Source: Cornus controversa
Lineage: Eukaryota; Streptophyta; Magnoliopsida; Cornales; Cornaceae
Length of the DNA stretch: 64,000 bases
Assembly: GCA_026545225.1 (NCBI GenBank)
Contig: CM048847.1
Location: forward strand, 9,294,501-9,358,500
Direction: 5' to 3'
Shown: in pieces, positions 1-11,623 of the stretch
Layout of the letters: every line of letters begins with the position of its first letter
Position numbering within the stretch: the stretch's first letter is position 1
The notes under the pieces: generated by a model
Database searches by the model: none
The model's input: the letters and a program-made list of their open reading frames with translations, nothing else
Told to the model about the DNA's origin: nothing
Position numbers and translations under genes: made by a program

Positions 1-89
1 ATAAAAAGAAAAGAAAAGAAAAAAAACTAAATTATAACTAGTAGAAGAATTAAATCAATCGAAATTTGATTAGTTTTCTTGTTTGCAAT

Positions 90-1493
90 TCCCCGGCAAC
101 GGCGCCAAAAATTTGATGTTGTTTTAAAAGTGTAAAATAACTCGCAAGTGTACGAATCTATTGAAGTATAGATTAGCACGAACGAGGTCGAACCCAAGGG
201 AATGCTTTGAGAAGAAAAACTAACACAAATTCAAATTAATTTAAAACTAATCTAGTTTAAACACAAGTTGGTTGATTTGAGATAAATTAAACTAACATGC
301 AAATAAAATAACACAGTTGAAATCAAATAAAGAAAATAACTAAGGTTTTGGATTCCACCACCATTAAATCCATGAAGTTTCTAATATTCATTTATTAATT
401 CTCAAAGTTAGAGTAGCAATCAAGAAATCAATCTATTGCTTACTCAAGATTTAACAATAAAGCACTATAAAAAATATATCAAAAAGGTAGATTTTCCTTC
501 GCTTCACTAGTGTAAAATTCTAAGCATCCTATGTATCCAATTTAATGAAAAACATAAGATCAAAGATTATCACTTTTAAGAAATACAAACCCAAGCTTAG
601 ATTAATTATAATAGTTTCTAACTACCACATATACATGATATAGATGGTGAAAGATTTATAAAATAATTAATCACAAGAAGCGAAAATCATAAGCAATTAA
701 ATCACACACATGGGAATCAATTAATAAACAAAAGAACTTCACTTCATTAATGGAGGTTTCCTCCTCAACCTTAGTTGAGGAGTTTAGTTACACATGATAG
801 AAGAAGAAGATAACAAAATAATAAAAGACATAATGAATAAATAAAACCCGGATTGTCTCTGTCTTCTCTGTCCTGGCCTCCACTTCTTTTCTCCCCTCAA
901 AACAGCCTCCAATTCACCTCTTTATACTCCAAGAGAATACATAAAGTCCTAATCCAATTAGGAGATAAAGTCCTAATCCAATTAGGAGACAATTAGGGTT
1001 TTCCCGCAGCCCTAAATAGGTAGATTTTTCTACTGACTTTCGGCCCAAGTTTTGACCTAGTAGAAGTCCGATTCATGAAATTTACAGAAAATACAAAAGT
1101 GTCCAAAATCGAATTTCGTTCAACCTACGCGAGAATTAAGTCGAATTGACGCTCAGAAATAAGGTTTTCAGTCCACTTTCCAAAACGGGATTAAAACTGG
1201 ATTAAGTGTAGAATTGGGCTTCAGGCCCGTAATCTTCTTAAGCAGTTGTAATTCTCTAGAACCTCTTTCTTGGGCTGATTTGAGTTGAAATATGGAGTTG
1301 AATGGACCCATTAGATGTAGGCTTCATATAACCTTCTTGGATATCATCTTTAAAAGCCCAAAATTATGGTTTTATCTGAAATAATCATTAAGGCCCTGAA
1401 AAAGACAGAAAATACACAAAATAGAGTAAAATCACATATAACCAATCACTAAGAGAATAAAATATGAAAATTAAGAGGCTAGAATGCGTAACA
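90..1493 (-). mobile_element. Gypsy (Athila/Tat-like) LTR with tRNA-Asp-type primer site
   Basis: Bases 90-107 read as the 3' end of plant tRNA-Asp (CCCCGGCAACGGCGCCA), so the minus strand carries a matching primer-binding site. Next to it a terminal repeat of about 1.38 kb runs from 1493 down to 114 on the minus strand, with TGTTACGC at its start and CAACATCA at its end. The tRNA-Asp primer and a long LTR are known for the Athila/Tat branch of Ty3/gypsy. The internal part would continue left of base 90 and out of the window, so only this end is visible. The family is inferred and the LTR borders were set by eye. Confidence 0.58.
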
Positions 1494-1634
1494 TTCAACG
1501 CCGATCAGGCGACATTGGTGTAATAGACATCGTTGACGTCGCATCTTTCGACGCCGTCTATGAAGATGGCAACTCTGATCTACCCATTCAGCGATATAGA
1601 TTTGATTTTCAAAATTTTAATTTCAATTGATATT

Positions 1635-1635
<1 letters not shown>

Positions 1636-1670
<35 letters not shown>

Positions 1671-1716
1671 GCAATTTTCATAATTTTAATCGAGAAATTA
1701 GAGAGAGAGAGAGAGA
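1636..1716. repeat. GA microsatellites
   Basis: Two GA runs lie at about 1636-1665 and 1701-1716, separated by AT-rich sequence. The ORF that crosses them reads as Glu-Arg repeats and has no coding value. Confidence 0.85.
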
Positions 1717-2067
1717 TTTTACAAATGCTCTATTCATAATTTTTAGAGATTTAACCGAGAAATATAGAGAGAGGAAGTGAGAGATTTAGCTGAGGGATGA
1801 CAGTCAAAATTTTGGAAGTTGTGAAGGGTATATATGTCTTTTACAAAAAATATTTTTTTTCCCAATAAAATAACTATACAAGTACATGAAAGTACATGGG
1901 CATAGTTGTCATTTTATCAATTTCGTCACCTAACAACACTGACAGAGGGTGCAGTGTTATTCATAAAAATATAGAGGAGGTATATGTTATTTTGCCTATT
2001 TACAGGGGATGCTAATGTAATTATTCCTATTTTTAAAGTAAATTTCTTCTTTTTGTAGGATGATGAG

Positions 2068-2268
2068 ATGGATAAATTCTATAACAAAGTGACAAGTTGC
2101 AAAGGAAAGTCATTATTTTTTATGGTGAAGATAAATAATAGCAAAAATGAATTGATTATGAATCATTTTGTGTCAGTTGCAGTCAAAGAAGTTTCACTTG
2201 AGGATGAGTCAATTGAAGAATTACTGAGGGATACAAAAAGGATAAAGTCTTACAAATTTTTAAAATGA
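2068..2268 (+). CDS. Small unknown ORF, possible last exon of a captured gene
   Basis: I do not recognise this 66-codon ORF. It is lysine- and glutamate-rich, with no zinc knuckle, signal peptide or membrane segment. A pyrimidine-rich stretch ending in TTTTTGTAG at 2058 stands just before it, and the reading frame is open from there (GAT GAT GAG before the first ATG). It could therefore be a 3'-terminal exon. It lies upstream of a Helitron-like 3' end at 2660, and Helitrons often carry captured exons. That context is an inference. A chance ORF in AT-rich DNA is equally possible. Confidence 0.25.
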   Translation: MDKFYNKVTSCKGKSLFFMVKINNSKNELIMNHFVSVAVKEVSLEDESIEELLRDTKRIKSYKFLK

Positions 2269-2623
2269 GATCAATAGATAGTTTAGAATTGGTAAAATAG
2301 TAATTTTTATTTTCTTATTATTTATCTTTTATTTTTTTGCAATAGAAAGTAAGATGTGACTCATAAAAGATTTATTTTAGAAGTGACAAATTTGATTACA
2401 GAGTTGTTCTGGAATTGATTGTTGAATGATGCTAAATTAATAGTATGAGTACTATTATTATGTGTTTGATGTTTGATTATTGGAAAAAAAATTCAATAAT
2501 CTATATTGGAAGCAATATTTTTCTTCATTGGAATAAAATACACACATATTCTGTCAATGGTATATTTTTTATTTAATGCCCTTTTAGGTGTTATCCTTAA
2601 TATATGTACATATATATAATTAG

Positions 2624-2660
2624 AGGCTCCCAAGTGCAACGCATGTGGATTTAAACTAGT
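2624..2660 (+). mobile_element. Helitron-like 3' terminus
   Basis: A short imperfect hairpin (CAAGTGC, loop AAC, GCATGTG) at about 2630-2647 is followed by ATTTAAACTAGT, with CTAG at 2656-2659. A small hairpin a few bases before CTRR and then T is the known 3' signature of Helitrons. The 5' end (TC after an A) could not be placed, so the element length is unknown. It probably covers part of 1494-2660. Confidence 0.45.
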
Positions 2661-2663
2661 ATA

Positions 2664-3420
2664 TATTAAAAGTACAAGGCATTTAAAATCATTTAGTGAT
2701 ATAAAAACGATTTTATTGATAAACTTTACTTATTAAATAAAAACTCTTTTATTATAGTTGTATAAAAACTTTTTAGGTGTTTCAAATCATTTAGATAAAA
2801 ACGCTTTTATTGATAAAATTCATTTATTAGATAAAAAAAACTCTTGTATTATAGTTATATAAGAACTCTTTTATTAAAAAAATTCATTTAGTGTTTTAAA
2901 TCATTCACTCCTTTCAAAATTCTTTGGCTAATAAAAATCAATTATCTTATTTCACCAATCAAAGTTTCTTTACTAATAAACTCCTAAAAATTATATATAG
3001 GCTCTTCCTAAACTCTATATATTATTTTTTTTCATTATAATTAGTGATTATTAAGTTTTATTAAAAGTACAAGGTGTTTTAAATCATTTAGTGATATAAA
3101 AACTCTTTTATTGATAAACTTCACTTATTAGATAAAAACTCTTTCATTAGAGCTATATACAAACTTTTTAGGTGTTTCAAATCATTTAGTGACTTAAAAA
3201 CTCTTTTATTGATAAACTTCATTTATTAGATAAAAAAAACTCTTTTATTATACTTATATCAAAACTCTTTTATTAATAAACTTCATTTATTATATAAAAA
3301 CCGTGTTTCAAATCATTCACTCCTATCAAAATTCTTTGGCTAATAAAATCAATTATTATATATAAGCTCTTCCTAAACTCTATAAATTATTATTTTTTCA
3401 TTATAATCAGTAATAGATAA
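2664..3420. repeat. Two-copy tandem duplication, period about 394 bp
   Basis: TATTAAAAGTACAAGG occurs at about 2664 and again at about 3058. The following 350-390 bases align between the two copies, with the shared landmarks ATCATTTAGTGA, CTCTTTTATT and CTTCCTAAACTCTATA. Inside each copy, shorter ACTCTTTTATT-type units recur. The array starts right after the Helitron-like end. No coding content was seen. Confidence 0.75.
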
Positions 3421-3675
3421 GTTTTGCTATGAATAAGAGTCCAATTGAACATCACTTTTAATCCTATTTAACAAATATATATTAAAGAAATTAGAAGTTA
3501 GAGGCAGAGGTATCAATCTATATCTCAAGACTTAAAGCAAAAATTTGTATTACTCAAAAAAAAAAAATGTGTTCATTACAAAAATAAAAAGGGAGATGCA
3601 CAAGTCTACCCTTGAGACAAAATCTCTCTTTGAGCATTACAAAAGAAAAAAGGAAAAACAACAAGGAGATTAACA
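3421..3675. other. AT-rich spacer, nothing recognised
   Basis: The sequence is AT-rich with short A runs. I see no ORF, RNA gene or element border in it. Confidence 0.5.
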
Positions 3676-5287
3676 TTAAGGAGTAGCCCCATCTTCCTTG
3701 CTGAAGTCCTGATCAAAGGAATCCACGATTAGAGTGCCCTGTTTAGCTGGGGAAACCACCTCTTCAAGAGCTTGATCAACAGAATTGGGGGCAACAGGAG
3801 CAGTGATCAAAGAAGCAGAAGGGGCAGTTGGGGGAGTGGCAGTAAAGCAGGGGACTGGGCTTAAACTCTTCAAGAAGTCCATGAACTGGCGTCCAGCATC
3901 ACTAGGAGAGGGAATGTTGTATTCGTCGAATGAGTCAATAGCCTGATCAGCATCAAACTCATCCGGGCTAACATAGTCCCGTTTAGCTTCAGACTTCTCC
4001 CCTTGCTTGAAGCCATAACTAAAACTGTTTGTAAGTTTCAAGGATGGAATCTTCAGAAATCGTTGATACATCTCAAGACCCCCAACCTTGCAAACTTGAA
4101 GCATGGCCTCAAATCTAGCAACTTTCTCCTCAGCCTCTAGCGCCCTTCGCTCAAAGTAACCAAGTGCCTTTTGCTTCTCAGCAAGGGACTTGGTTAGAGA
4201 TTTCACCTTCCTCTCAAGGCTTTCGGCCTTACATCCGTTCAGACGTTAGACCTCTAGAGCTTTGCAGAGAAAGATGGTCATATAGGACCCCTGCACCACA
4301 AAAAGCAAATAAAGTCGAAAACAGAGACATTTGGAAGGATAAACAAATGAAGAAGGGGGCGAGACAAACCTCCATGGCATGAAGGGGTGCATTGGTAAGA
4401 AGCTCATCTCTGTTAGCTCCTTACTGGTGGAGCTCATCTTTGGGAAGCTAGATCCCATGGGCAATAGCCCCCATTATTTTACGATCGAAGGCAGCATAGT
4501 CCCCCACAGTCAGAGAAGAACCATCAAACTTCTTCAAGTCTGGAATCCATTGATTAGAAGAACATCCATTAGTTTTTGGCACTTGGAAGATGGGGTAGCA
4601 CCAGAAGAGACCATCTTCTAAGGTGAAGAAAGAACAACAAATTTGCCTTTGTGCCCTTCCATAGTCCTTGCTTTAGCAGAACCAGAAGAACCCCTCCTAG
4701 TCTTGGGCTCTGACAATTTCATCTTTATAGCTGGGTATAAGTGAAAAGAAGCAACGTGAGTGCTACTGGCGTTAGCTTGAAGTTGCCTGTAAGATAGGCA
4801 TTTACTCGCTGAAGGGCGAAGGCTCCAAACCTTTTCCTTCAAATAAGCAATATGTTCGTCTACAAAAAGAAAAAATGCAGCAAGATCACAAAGCACATAA
4901 ACTCCTTTTAAAATGAATAAGAAATCCTGAAACTTACCAAAAAGAGAAAATTGTGGAATCACAGCATTGCCGAAGGCACAAAGGGATAGGGAATTCTTGG
5001 GCCGCTCTAACATTCCAGAACCCTTTCACAAGAAATAATTTTTCTTTCCATAACTTTTCAAAAGTGGGAGCGTCATAACATAGTTTCTTGTCTTTGCTAC
5101 TAGGAAATAGGTGATAACGATTGTCTTCTGATCTGACCCAATGAAGGGAGTAACAAAATAGAAGATCGTTCAAGTTCAAGTCAAGTTTGTGAAGGCGGTT
5201 CAAGGAGAGCATACAATAAATAATTTGAAAAAAATTAGGGTTTAACTGAAGACCCAAAAGGCTAAGTCGATAATTTAAAAGGGCCAA
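3676..5287 (-). mobile_element. Old gypsy-type putative transposon gag-like remnant
   Basis: Reading from 5287 down to 3676, the minus strand holds pieces that resemble the plant 'putative gypsy type transposon' proteins. First comes a region like their N-terminal conserved domain (LSLLGLQLNPNFFQII, LLFCYSLHWV). Further on is a Lys/Glu-rich coiled-coil stretch (AEKQKALGYFERRALEAEEK) and an acidic tail. The order matches that family. It is a fossil: broken, with several breaks, probably old. No LTRs were assigned to it. The domain match is from memory of the family and was not searched. Confidence 0.5.
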
Positions 5288-5290
5288 GTT

Positions 5291-5967
5291 GCCCCCATCT
5301 TTAGGCTACAAAAGCCCAAACCAAATGTAGACTTGCAACTCAAAAAGGAATCCAAATTCTTTGAGAGAAAAGTTAGCTGTAAATAAGAAAATTCGAGTCC
5401 TAAAAGGATTTGAATTTCAACTTGTATAAATATTCATGAAAATGATCCTTGAATCCACCTCACACAATTTCTTTTCTCTTTATTTCTGAAAACATAGTGT
5501 TCTTAATTTTGGGTGTGTGCTTTGAATTGTTCAGCAGTCTAGTTGAACAATTTTCTTAACCTACAATTACCATCAGAAGTTGATTAAAGAAAAATACAAA
5601 AGCAATGCGACATAAATCATATACCTTGATAATCTATATCATCCACTAATAAAGTAATGAAAAGAAAATTTGGAGAAGGGAATTGAAAAAATTAAACTAA
5701 TGAAATCAGAAATGTTATCAACTAAATGGGTTTGATCAAATGATCTGATAGATTATATATTTCATATTATATCTACTGTTATTATTTTGTTGTTATATTA
5801 TAACAACAGATATATATAGTAGGAAACATATAATCTAACATGAAGAATTTCACATCTTCATGCATGCATATATATAAATGTATGTATATAAACCCAAGAC
5901 AATTAGAGGGATAATTTATATGAAAGAATTGAAGAACAACATGATTATATATATATATACACACACA
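5291..5967. other. Intergenic AT-rich spacer
   Basis: There is no supported gene. A TATA-like TGTATAAATATT at about 5423 followed by a pyrimidine-rich leader resembles an LTR or promoter end, but no partner repeat was found. TA and ATAT microsatellites cluster at 5800-5965, just before the segmental duplication begins. Confidence 0.5.
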
Positions 5968-6399
5968 CGTGCATATTATGTGATTGGTTACATTTTTGTT
6001 GATTTTATATACATATTGTTGTATTTATCCTAACTAGAAGTTTTAGTTCCGGATTGGTGACATTTTTTTTTGTCTGGGCTTGAGTTTTTATAAAGAGGAG
6101 AGAAGCTAGAGATGATAACAGAATGAAAAGCTAGAATTGCTTCTAGCATATTATCTGATCGGTGTACACCTTTAAAATTAAAAGGTAAATATATAGAACA
6201 ATTATGAGACAATACGTGCTCAGTGAAATAGAATTTTCGGGTAGCTAAAGAATAATATATTTGTAGTATTATAGTACTTTGGTTCTAATCTATTATTTTA
6301 GAATGTCGCTAGGAGTGAGAGAACATGTCTCATGCATTTCACTCAATATTAGTTACTAATTAGTTATTTATAGAAGAAATTTAATTTAAATTATAAGTT

Positions 6400-6440
6400 T
6401 ATTTTTTATCCACGTGCATCGCACATACACTTTTACTAGT
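6400..6440 (+). mobile_element. Helitron-like 3' terminus (copy 1)
   Basis: CCACGTGCATCGCACATACAC followed by TTTTACTAGT puts a short hairpin just before CTAG-T at 6436-6440. In the duplicate the hairpin is perfect (GTGCAT, loop CGCAC, ATGCAC), while here one arm has changed. The 5' end was not located. Confidence 0.5.
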
Positions 6441-6451
6441 GTGTGTATATA

Positions 6452-6503
6452 TATATCTAATATATATATATATATATATATATATGTGCGCGCGCGCGCG
6501 CGC
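6452..6503. repeat. TA tract running into a GC dinucleotide tract
   Basis: A TA run ends in TATATGTG and passes into nine alternating CG/GC steps at about 6486-6503. Alternating GC next to alternating TA is a classical Z-DNA or cruciform-prone sequence. The duplicate at 15905-15930 lacks the GC run, so it expanded or shrank after the duplication. Confidence 0.85.
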
Positions 6504-6833
6504 TCATGCATTTCATTTGTTGAACCTACCCAGCTGGTCTAAAAGCTTCCTTTGTGCAAATTAACCCAGCCAGGTTTCCAGCGGCACTTCTGATGGGCTT
6601 CACTGTATATAACTGAAGATCCACTTGCTTTATTCAATTTATAAGTCAAACCCAGCCCAACGTTAAGCTTTTTTAGTTTTTTTCATTAATGAGAAACACC
6701 TCTAAATTAAGGAGGGGGGAGAAAGAAAAAGATAAATAAATCAATCGTCAGATCTTAAGGAAAAGCAACTGTTATATATCAAATGTTAATTAAGGGTAAA
6801 ATTGTCAGCTACAAAGGATACAATGGACATTAA

Positions 6834-7486
6834 TGCTTTGTTTGGTAATGGTAAGAAAAAAATAAGAGGGGTAAAGGAAAGATAGGAAGGAACGAACAAA
6901 CTTTTTTCATTTGACAGAGAAGATAAAGAGGGAAGAGAAAAGATAATAGATGATTCCAAATATGGACAGAAGAAAATAAAAAGAAAGAAAAACAAGGCTA
7001 TTAGTTTTAAATTGTAAAATAAGACCTATAGCATAATAAGGCCTTGTTTGGCAGAACTTTTGCTTCGGCTTTTACGCAGAAGAAAAAGAGAAGCAGAAGC
7101 TAAATCAGAATGCTGGTACCCCCAACTTCCTTTAAACGCTCTTTTTGGACTTCGAAACTCTTCCGCCTTACCAATCCAAATACTCTCCAAAACGGCTTTT
7201 GAGCTTGAAAAGCCGAAAACCGCTTTTCAAAAGCCAATCCAAACAGGACATAAATGTTCAAAGGAGTATTATAAATAGTGATGGGTATAATCGTAAAAAT
7301 AAATAAAAACTCTTTCTTCTCTCCTCTTATACCAAACAATGTAAGGTTCTCATTCTCTTTTCTTCTATTCAATCAAACAAAAAAAGAAAAAAATACAATC
7401 TTTTCTTTAGAATTATCGATTACATCCCGTACCACTTCATCTCTCTCTTTCATTTAATTTTTTTCTTTCTTACCAAACGAAGAACG
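6834..7486. mobile_element. MITE with inverted CTTCGTTTGGTA-type ends (copy 1)
   Basis: The left end GCTTTGTTTGGTAATGG and right end CTTACCAAACGAAGAAC are inverted repeats. The interior is rich in imperfect GGTAAAGGAAAG/TTTCTT blocks. The same element stands at 16262-16708 in the duplicate, so it is older than the duplication. It was later split here by the 211-bp Tourist-like insertion. The target duplication is unclear, so the superfamily (hAT or Mutator) is open. Confidence 0.6.
7040..7250. mobile_element. Tourist-like MITE (PIF/Harbinger type), TAA target duplication
   Basis: The 211-bp insertion begins GGCCTTGTTTGG and ends CCAAACAGGACA (9 of 12 bases pair as inverted repeats). It is flanked by TAA at 7037-7039 and TAA at 7251-7253. 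The duplicate segment keeps the empty site with a single TAA at the matching place (around 16465), which proves insertion at this exact point. A 3-bp TAA/TTA duplication is typical of PIF/Harbinger MITEs. No coding capacity. Confidence 0.85.
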
Positions 7487-8151
7487 AGTCTAGTTACAAT
7501 CTCATGCGACATGCATATGATGATTTTATCAAAAAATTTCTTGGATGAAGCATTTTGCTTGATTTTTGAAAGTTTTTTTTATTAATTTTGTCCAGATGTA
7601 TTTTCTATAAAACCTTCTGGGGAGGTTTTTACACAATTTTAATCTAAACAATTTTGTCCAGATGTGCTGATTGACTTAAAAAATATCCTTACCTATCACA
7701 AGATTTGCACTTGTCAATCACTCATAAATTTTGTGTTTTCAATTTGATGTAGATTGACACCAATTTGATTCTATTTGACTTTTCTTTTTTTCTTTTTTCC
7801 CAAAATTTAAACAATTGTATAGATGAATGAGAGTAATTAGTAATTACAGATTTGGGAAAGCCCAAAAGGGGCACTTGGCCCAATAAGCTTTAAAAGCAAA
7901 AACAGACATTCAAGCCCAATCCAAAACTGATTTACTGCCACTCAAAATACTAGCCGTTACAATCAACGTCTATCCCAATAATGACTCTGTTTCGAATTCC
8001 TATTTTTTGTTTTTGTGTTTGTTTTTTTGGAAATATATACTCTGCATGCATTAAATGTTATGAATATTTTAATAAAAACATAAATTATAATTAATATAAT
8101 AATTTATTATATTTAAATGATGAAAACGATTATCTTTGCAGTCTCAATGAA

Positions 8152-8452
8152 TCCATTTGGCATGCATTTTGTTTTTGTTGTTTTGTTTCTGTCTAAAACA
8201 GAACAAATGTCTTGTTACGAGTGTGTTTTAAATAGAATCAAAAACACGCGTAACAAGAAAAATCTGTTTTAAGTGTTTTTTTTCTAGTGAAACACCATAA
8301 AAACACTAAAATGTTGTTTCAATTTTAGTCCAAAATTTTGAAACGTTTTGACAATATTCAAACACAATGGACGATACCAAACATGCTTTGTTTTTTACAA
8401 TACCGAAACAAAACAGAAAAACAAAAACAAAACGCATGCCAAACATGCTCTA
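8152..8452. mobile_element. Palindromic MITE with TTTGGCATGC ends
   Basis: The left arm TTTGGCATGCATTTTG and the right arm CAAAACGCATGCCAAACATG are long inverted repeats. The inner halves (TTTTGTTTCTG, CAGAAAAACAAAAAC) extend the pairing. It resembles small hAT-type MITEs, but no 8-bp duplication is evident. The duplicate keeps the left arm and loses the right arm (see 17390-17655). Confidence 0.65.
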
Positions 8453-8865
8453 TATAAAGAAATATATGATATATGTATAAGAAGTTAAAGATCTCTTGAT
8501 CAAATTTTCTTCTCTCTCAATTCTCTCGAATTTTTTTATGAGAAGATCTACAATACAGCTAGCGTAAATACACTGGGTGAATCTAGCTAAATCGTGCGTG
8601 TTGTACACATTCAATGTATCGCCCGTGTTGTAAACGCATGATCTAGATTCTTCACCCCGTATATTTACTCTGAATGTATTGTAAACATATTCCTTCTTTA
8701 TACATTTTATCTTCCTTCGAACTTGTCTGAAAATAACACAATTGTCAAAGTCACATTTCTTACCTTTATGAAATATATATTTTATTTGCATGCTCTTCAT
8801 TTTACTTATTATTTAGATTATGCTATTATTTTTTCCATGTATAATATGCAGATGTTATTAAGAGA

Positions 8866-9442
8866 TGTTAGGATATAACATGTACATATTAGGATGTTAT
8901 AAATGTAGATGTACATATTATACAACAAGGATATATTGCACGAGCTGTCTGTTTCTACTGGGTCTTATTGATGATGACTTTTGCCGAGTTAGATTTTTCA
9001 AAGTCATGGCTGTTTGGTGAAGTTGACACCGGCCACCACAAGGCCATCCATATACATGGTTCTGAACTTAATTCCCACGAGCAAAGCAAATTAAGCAAAC
9101 AAGAACCTAGCATAGCTAGGGAGCATCACAACTAGAAAACCCTAATTGTTTTATTGGGGGTTAAGTAACAACCAATATAAATATGCTATATTGTCTAATC
9201 CTATTAGAGATTGGATCATGTTACAAACCCTAGAAAATATTTTCATTGTCTTCTAGGCTATGGAAAAACTCTTGGACTGTGGAATTGAGGATTATGCTCG
9301 TTTTTGTAGTATAATTCTACCGCGAGATTGACGAAGGCTAGAAGGCACGTGAAGCAACGAGTTCGTTTATCCTTTCGGGTTATAGACTATATTGAAGTAA
9401 GCTGATTTCGCTTCTGCATAAATTAATATTAATTTTCCTACA
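8866..9442 (+). mobile_element. Possible solo LTR (Copia-like), copy 1
   Basis: The stretch begins TGTTAGGA and ends TCCTACA, which are short inverted LTR-like borders. It holds a TATA-like AATATAAATATGC, ends in leader-like sequence, and has no ORF. The duplicate at about 17810-18385 has the same body. No target duplication or second repeat was found, so the LTR call is tentative. Confidence 0.4.
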
Positions 9443-9449
9443 ATTATGA

Positions 9450-11029
9450 GGCGTGAAACTCAGACTCCACTCCATAACAAGCTGCATATGGCGATTGAGG
9501 TAGGTTATGAGCGTACGTTTGAGAAATTATTACATGATCCCTACGAATCATTAGTTGACATAGAAGCAAATAATTGACTTGACAATAAGTGATATTATAG
9601 TACTATTTTGTTATTCATGAAATGAGTTTTTTTATTTCTTAATAATTGATGATGTAATTGAGTAAATAAACTTAGGCTAACTTCATTGCAATTTCTTCTT
9701 CATGGGATTTGATTTTAGGAAATTAGGTTGTTCTTAGAAATCACTAAACTTCAGGAAAAACTAATGTGCGATTTGATAATCTAATTCATTGTTTAGTTAA
9801 TTTTGAAAAGAGAGAGAATTTTCGCACTCTACTTTTCTACATTTACACTTCATTTACTTTTTTTTTAAAAATGAAATGACAAGAATGTCTCTAAACTCAT
9901 TAATACATCATCCTTTATGCTATAAAACTTTTTTCTACCTTCTTTACCGACAACTTTTTTCCGGGTCATTATTTTTTAGGTATTTTTTTTTATCTTGTCA
10001 AAAGAGAACTTTTTTTTTTGTAGTTTTTTTTTAGTCATGTCAAAAGAGATAATTTAATGACTGTAAAAAAAAAATACTTTATTCAACATAGATAACTTTT
10101 TTTGGGTACATTTATTTTTTGTCCTGTGAAAGGAGAAAATTTATTCAGCAGAGATAATTTTTTTTGGACCCCTCTCTCTTTTTTTTTTTTTTTTTTACGT
10201 ACCATATTTTTTTTCGATCCTGTAAAAAGAAATATTTTATTCAACAAAAATAAATTTTTTTTGAGTCATTTTTTTGTGTAGAATACTTTTTTTTTCGGTT
10301 CATGTCAAAAGATATAATTTATTCAATAGAAATAAAAGAAATCGAAAACATTAAAGATTTGAGGCAGAGAACTAAAAGGGTAGTTGTGTAATTTAAAAAA
10401 ATATATAATCATTCACCTGTAAAGTTAAGGTTAAAAATATCATTTCTTTTAATATATGAGTGTAAACCTAGAAAGAGAGTACAAATATTAGCTCCCTTTT
10501 GAAAAAATTTAAGTACCAATTGAATTAACACAATTTAAATATCACTTAAAATATAAATAGGCACTTAAAGTTTCATGATTGATACCTCAAAGGAGACCAA
10601 ATAAAAGACTTGGTTATTTGGGTTGGGCTTGGGCTTGGGCTAAGTCGAATTTAGTGATCTCCACTTCAAACAACTTGCATCAAAATTTGAAGGCAAGGCT
10701 TTGAATGTTGACCAGCCATCAATTGCGACATTTATAACCGTGGCATAGGTGATCATTCTTTCACCACAAATTAATTTTAGAGTGATGATATCAAGAGTTT
10801 GTTCTCTTGGCGGTTATCCATCATGAACTCTTTTAATATTTGTCATCGACTTGTAGTAGTGTACATGGTTTGATTTAGTTTGGTTGCATTCGTAAATTCT
10901 TAAATATTATAACCGAATTAAACCGTTAGATCAATTTGATTTGCTTCAATTTTATCAATTTAGAATTTCATGTATATATATATATAAACAATAGAGATAT
11001 ACATAATGACATAATTAATAGCATTGGTG
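9450..11029. other. AT-rich part of the duplication, no gene
   Basis: The region is T-rich with repeated GTCATGTCAAAAGA and TTTATTCAACA blocks between 9960 and 10330, which form a degenerate local repeat also present in copy 2. I see no supported gene or RNA. Confidence 0.55.
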
Positions 11030-11510
11030 CGCCTTGAACAAAATGGAAGTAAACTAGTGAGAGATTATGTGATAAAAAGATGACACGCTAAGATCATTAT
11101 TCGACCAATTATGTTTGTATGTAGCAGCGTTGAAAAACTGTCTTTATGTAGCAAAAATGAGACTGCTACGGTGGATGATTGAAGTGACTAAAAATGATAA
11201 GATTCCTAATGAGAGTTAGAGAGTGTGAAAAAAATTAGGTGTACCACCCATTTGTGAAAAAAATTAGAGAGAGAGTAGATTGAGCTGGTTTGAACACATA
11301 TATCAGAGATCTAGAGACTTGTCGAAGTAGATTAGTCTCGTAATAGAAGGTAATAGACGGAGAGGCCGACCAAAAATGACATAAAATTATTAAAAATGAC
11401 TTTAAAAAGTTAAACATTGTAAGAAAAATGATATGTACTTAAAAAGATTAGAGAGAGAATTCATGTGACCGATCCCATTCATATGATATTAAGGTAAGGA
11501 TGATAATGAT
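11030..11510 (+). mobile_element. LINE 3' fragment (copy 1)
   Basis: The plus strand holds a decayed C-terminal LINE reverse-transcriptase tail: pieces read like 'RESRLRWFGH', then an RRGRP-like basic stretch, then 'EFM..PIPFI'. It ends in a GATGATAATGAT-type tail, as plant LINEs often do. A same-family piece lies at 59850-60300 (-), and the duplicate is at 20186-20600. It is 5'-truncated, and its reading frame is interrupted several times by stops and small indels. It was in place before the segmental duplication. Confidence 0.7.
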
Positions 11511-11623
11511 ATTAAATTATTACTAATTCTTTTATTTTTAAAACCAAAACAAAATTATTTCATCACAAAATCCAACTAAATATTTTTATCTTTTTTTGCA
11601 CCCTATTAAATTTGAGAAGAAAT

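Larger units (their letters stand above)
5968..11623. repeat. Segmental duplication, copy 1
   Basis: The segment from GTGCATATTATGTGATTGG (about 5969) to the AAATTTGAGAAGA motif (about 11615) matches 15407-20703 almost along its whole length in the same orientation. Substitutions and small indels are scattered. Copy-specific differences are a 211-bp MITE in copy 1 (7040-7250), a 203-bp insertion in copy 2 (18874-19076), and a stretch near 8405-8530 that is absent from copy 2. It contains fossils and MITEs but no host gene that I recognise. Confidence 0.9.

Noticed and set aside
90-107. tRNA-Asp gene
   Set aside because: Only the 3' 17-18 bases match. It is the primer-binding site of an LTR element, with no cloverleaf around it.
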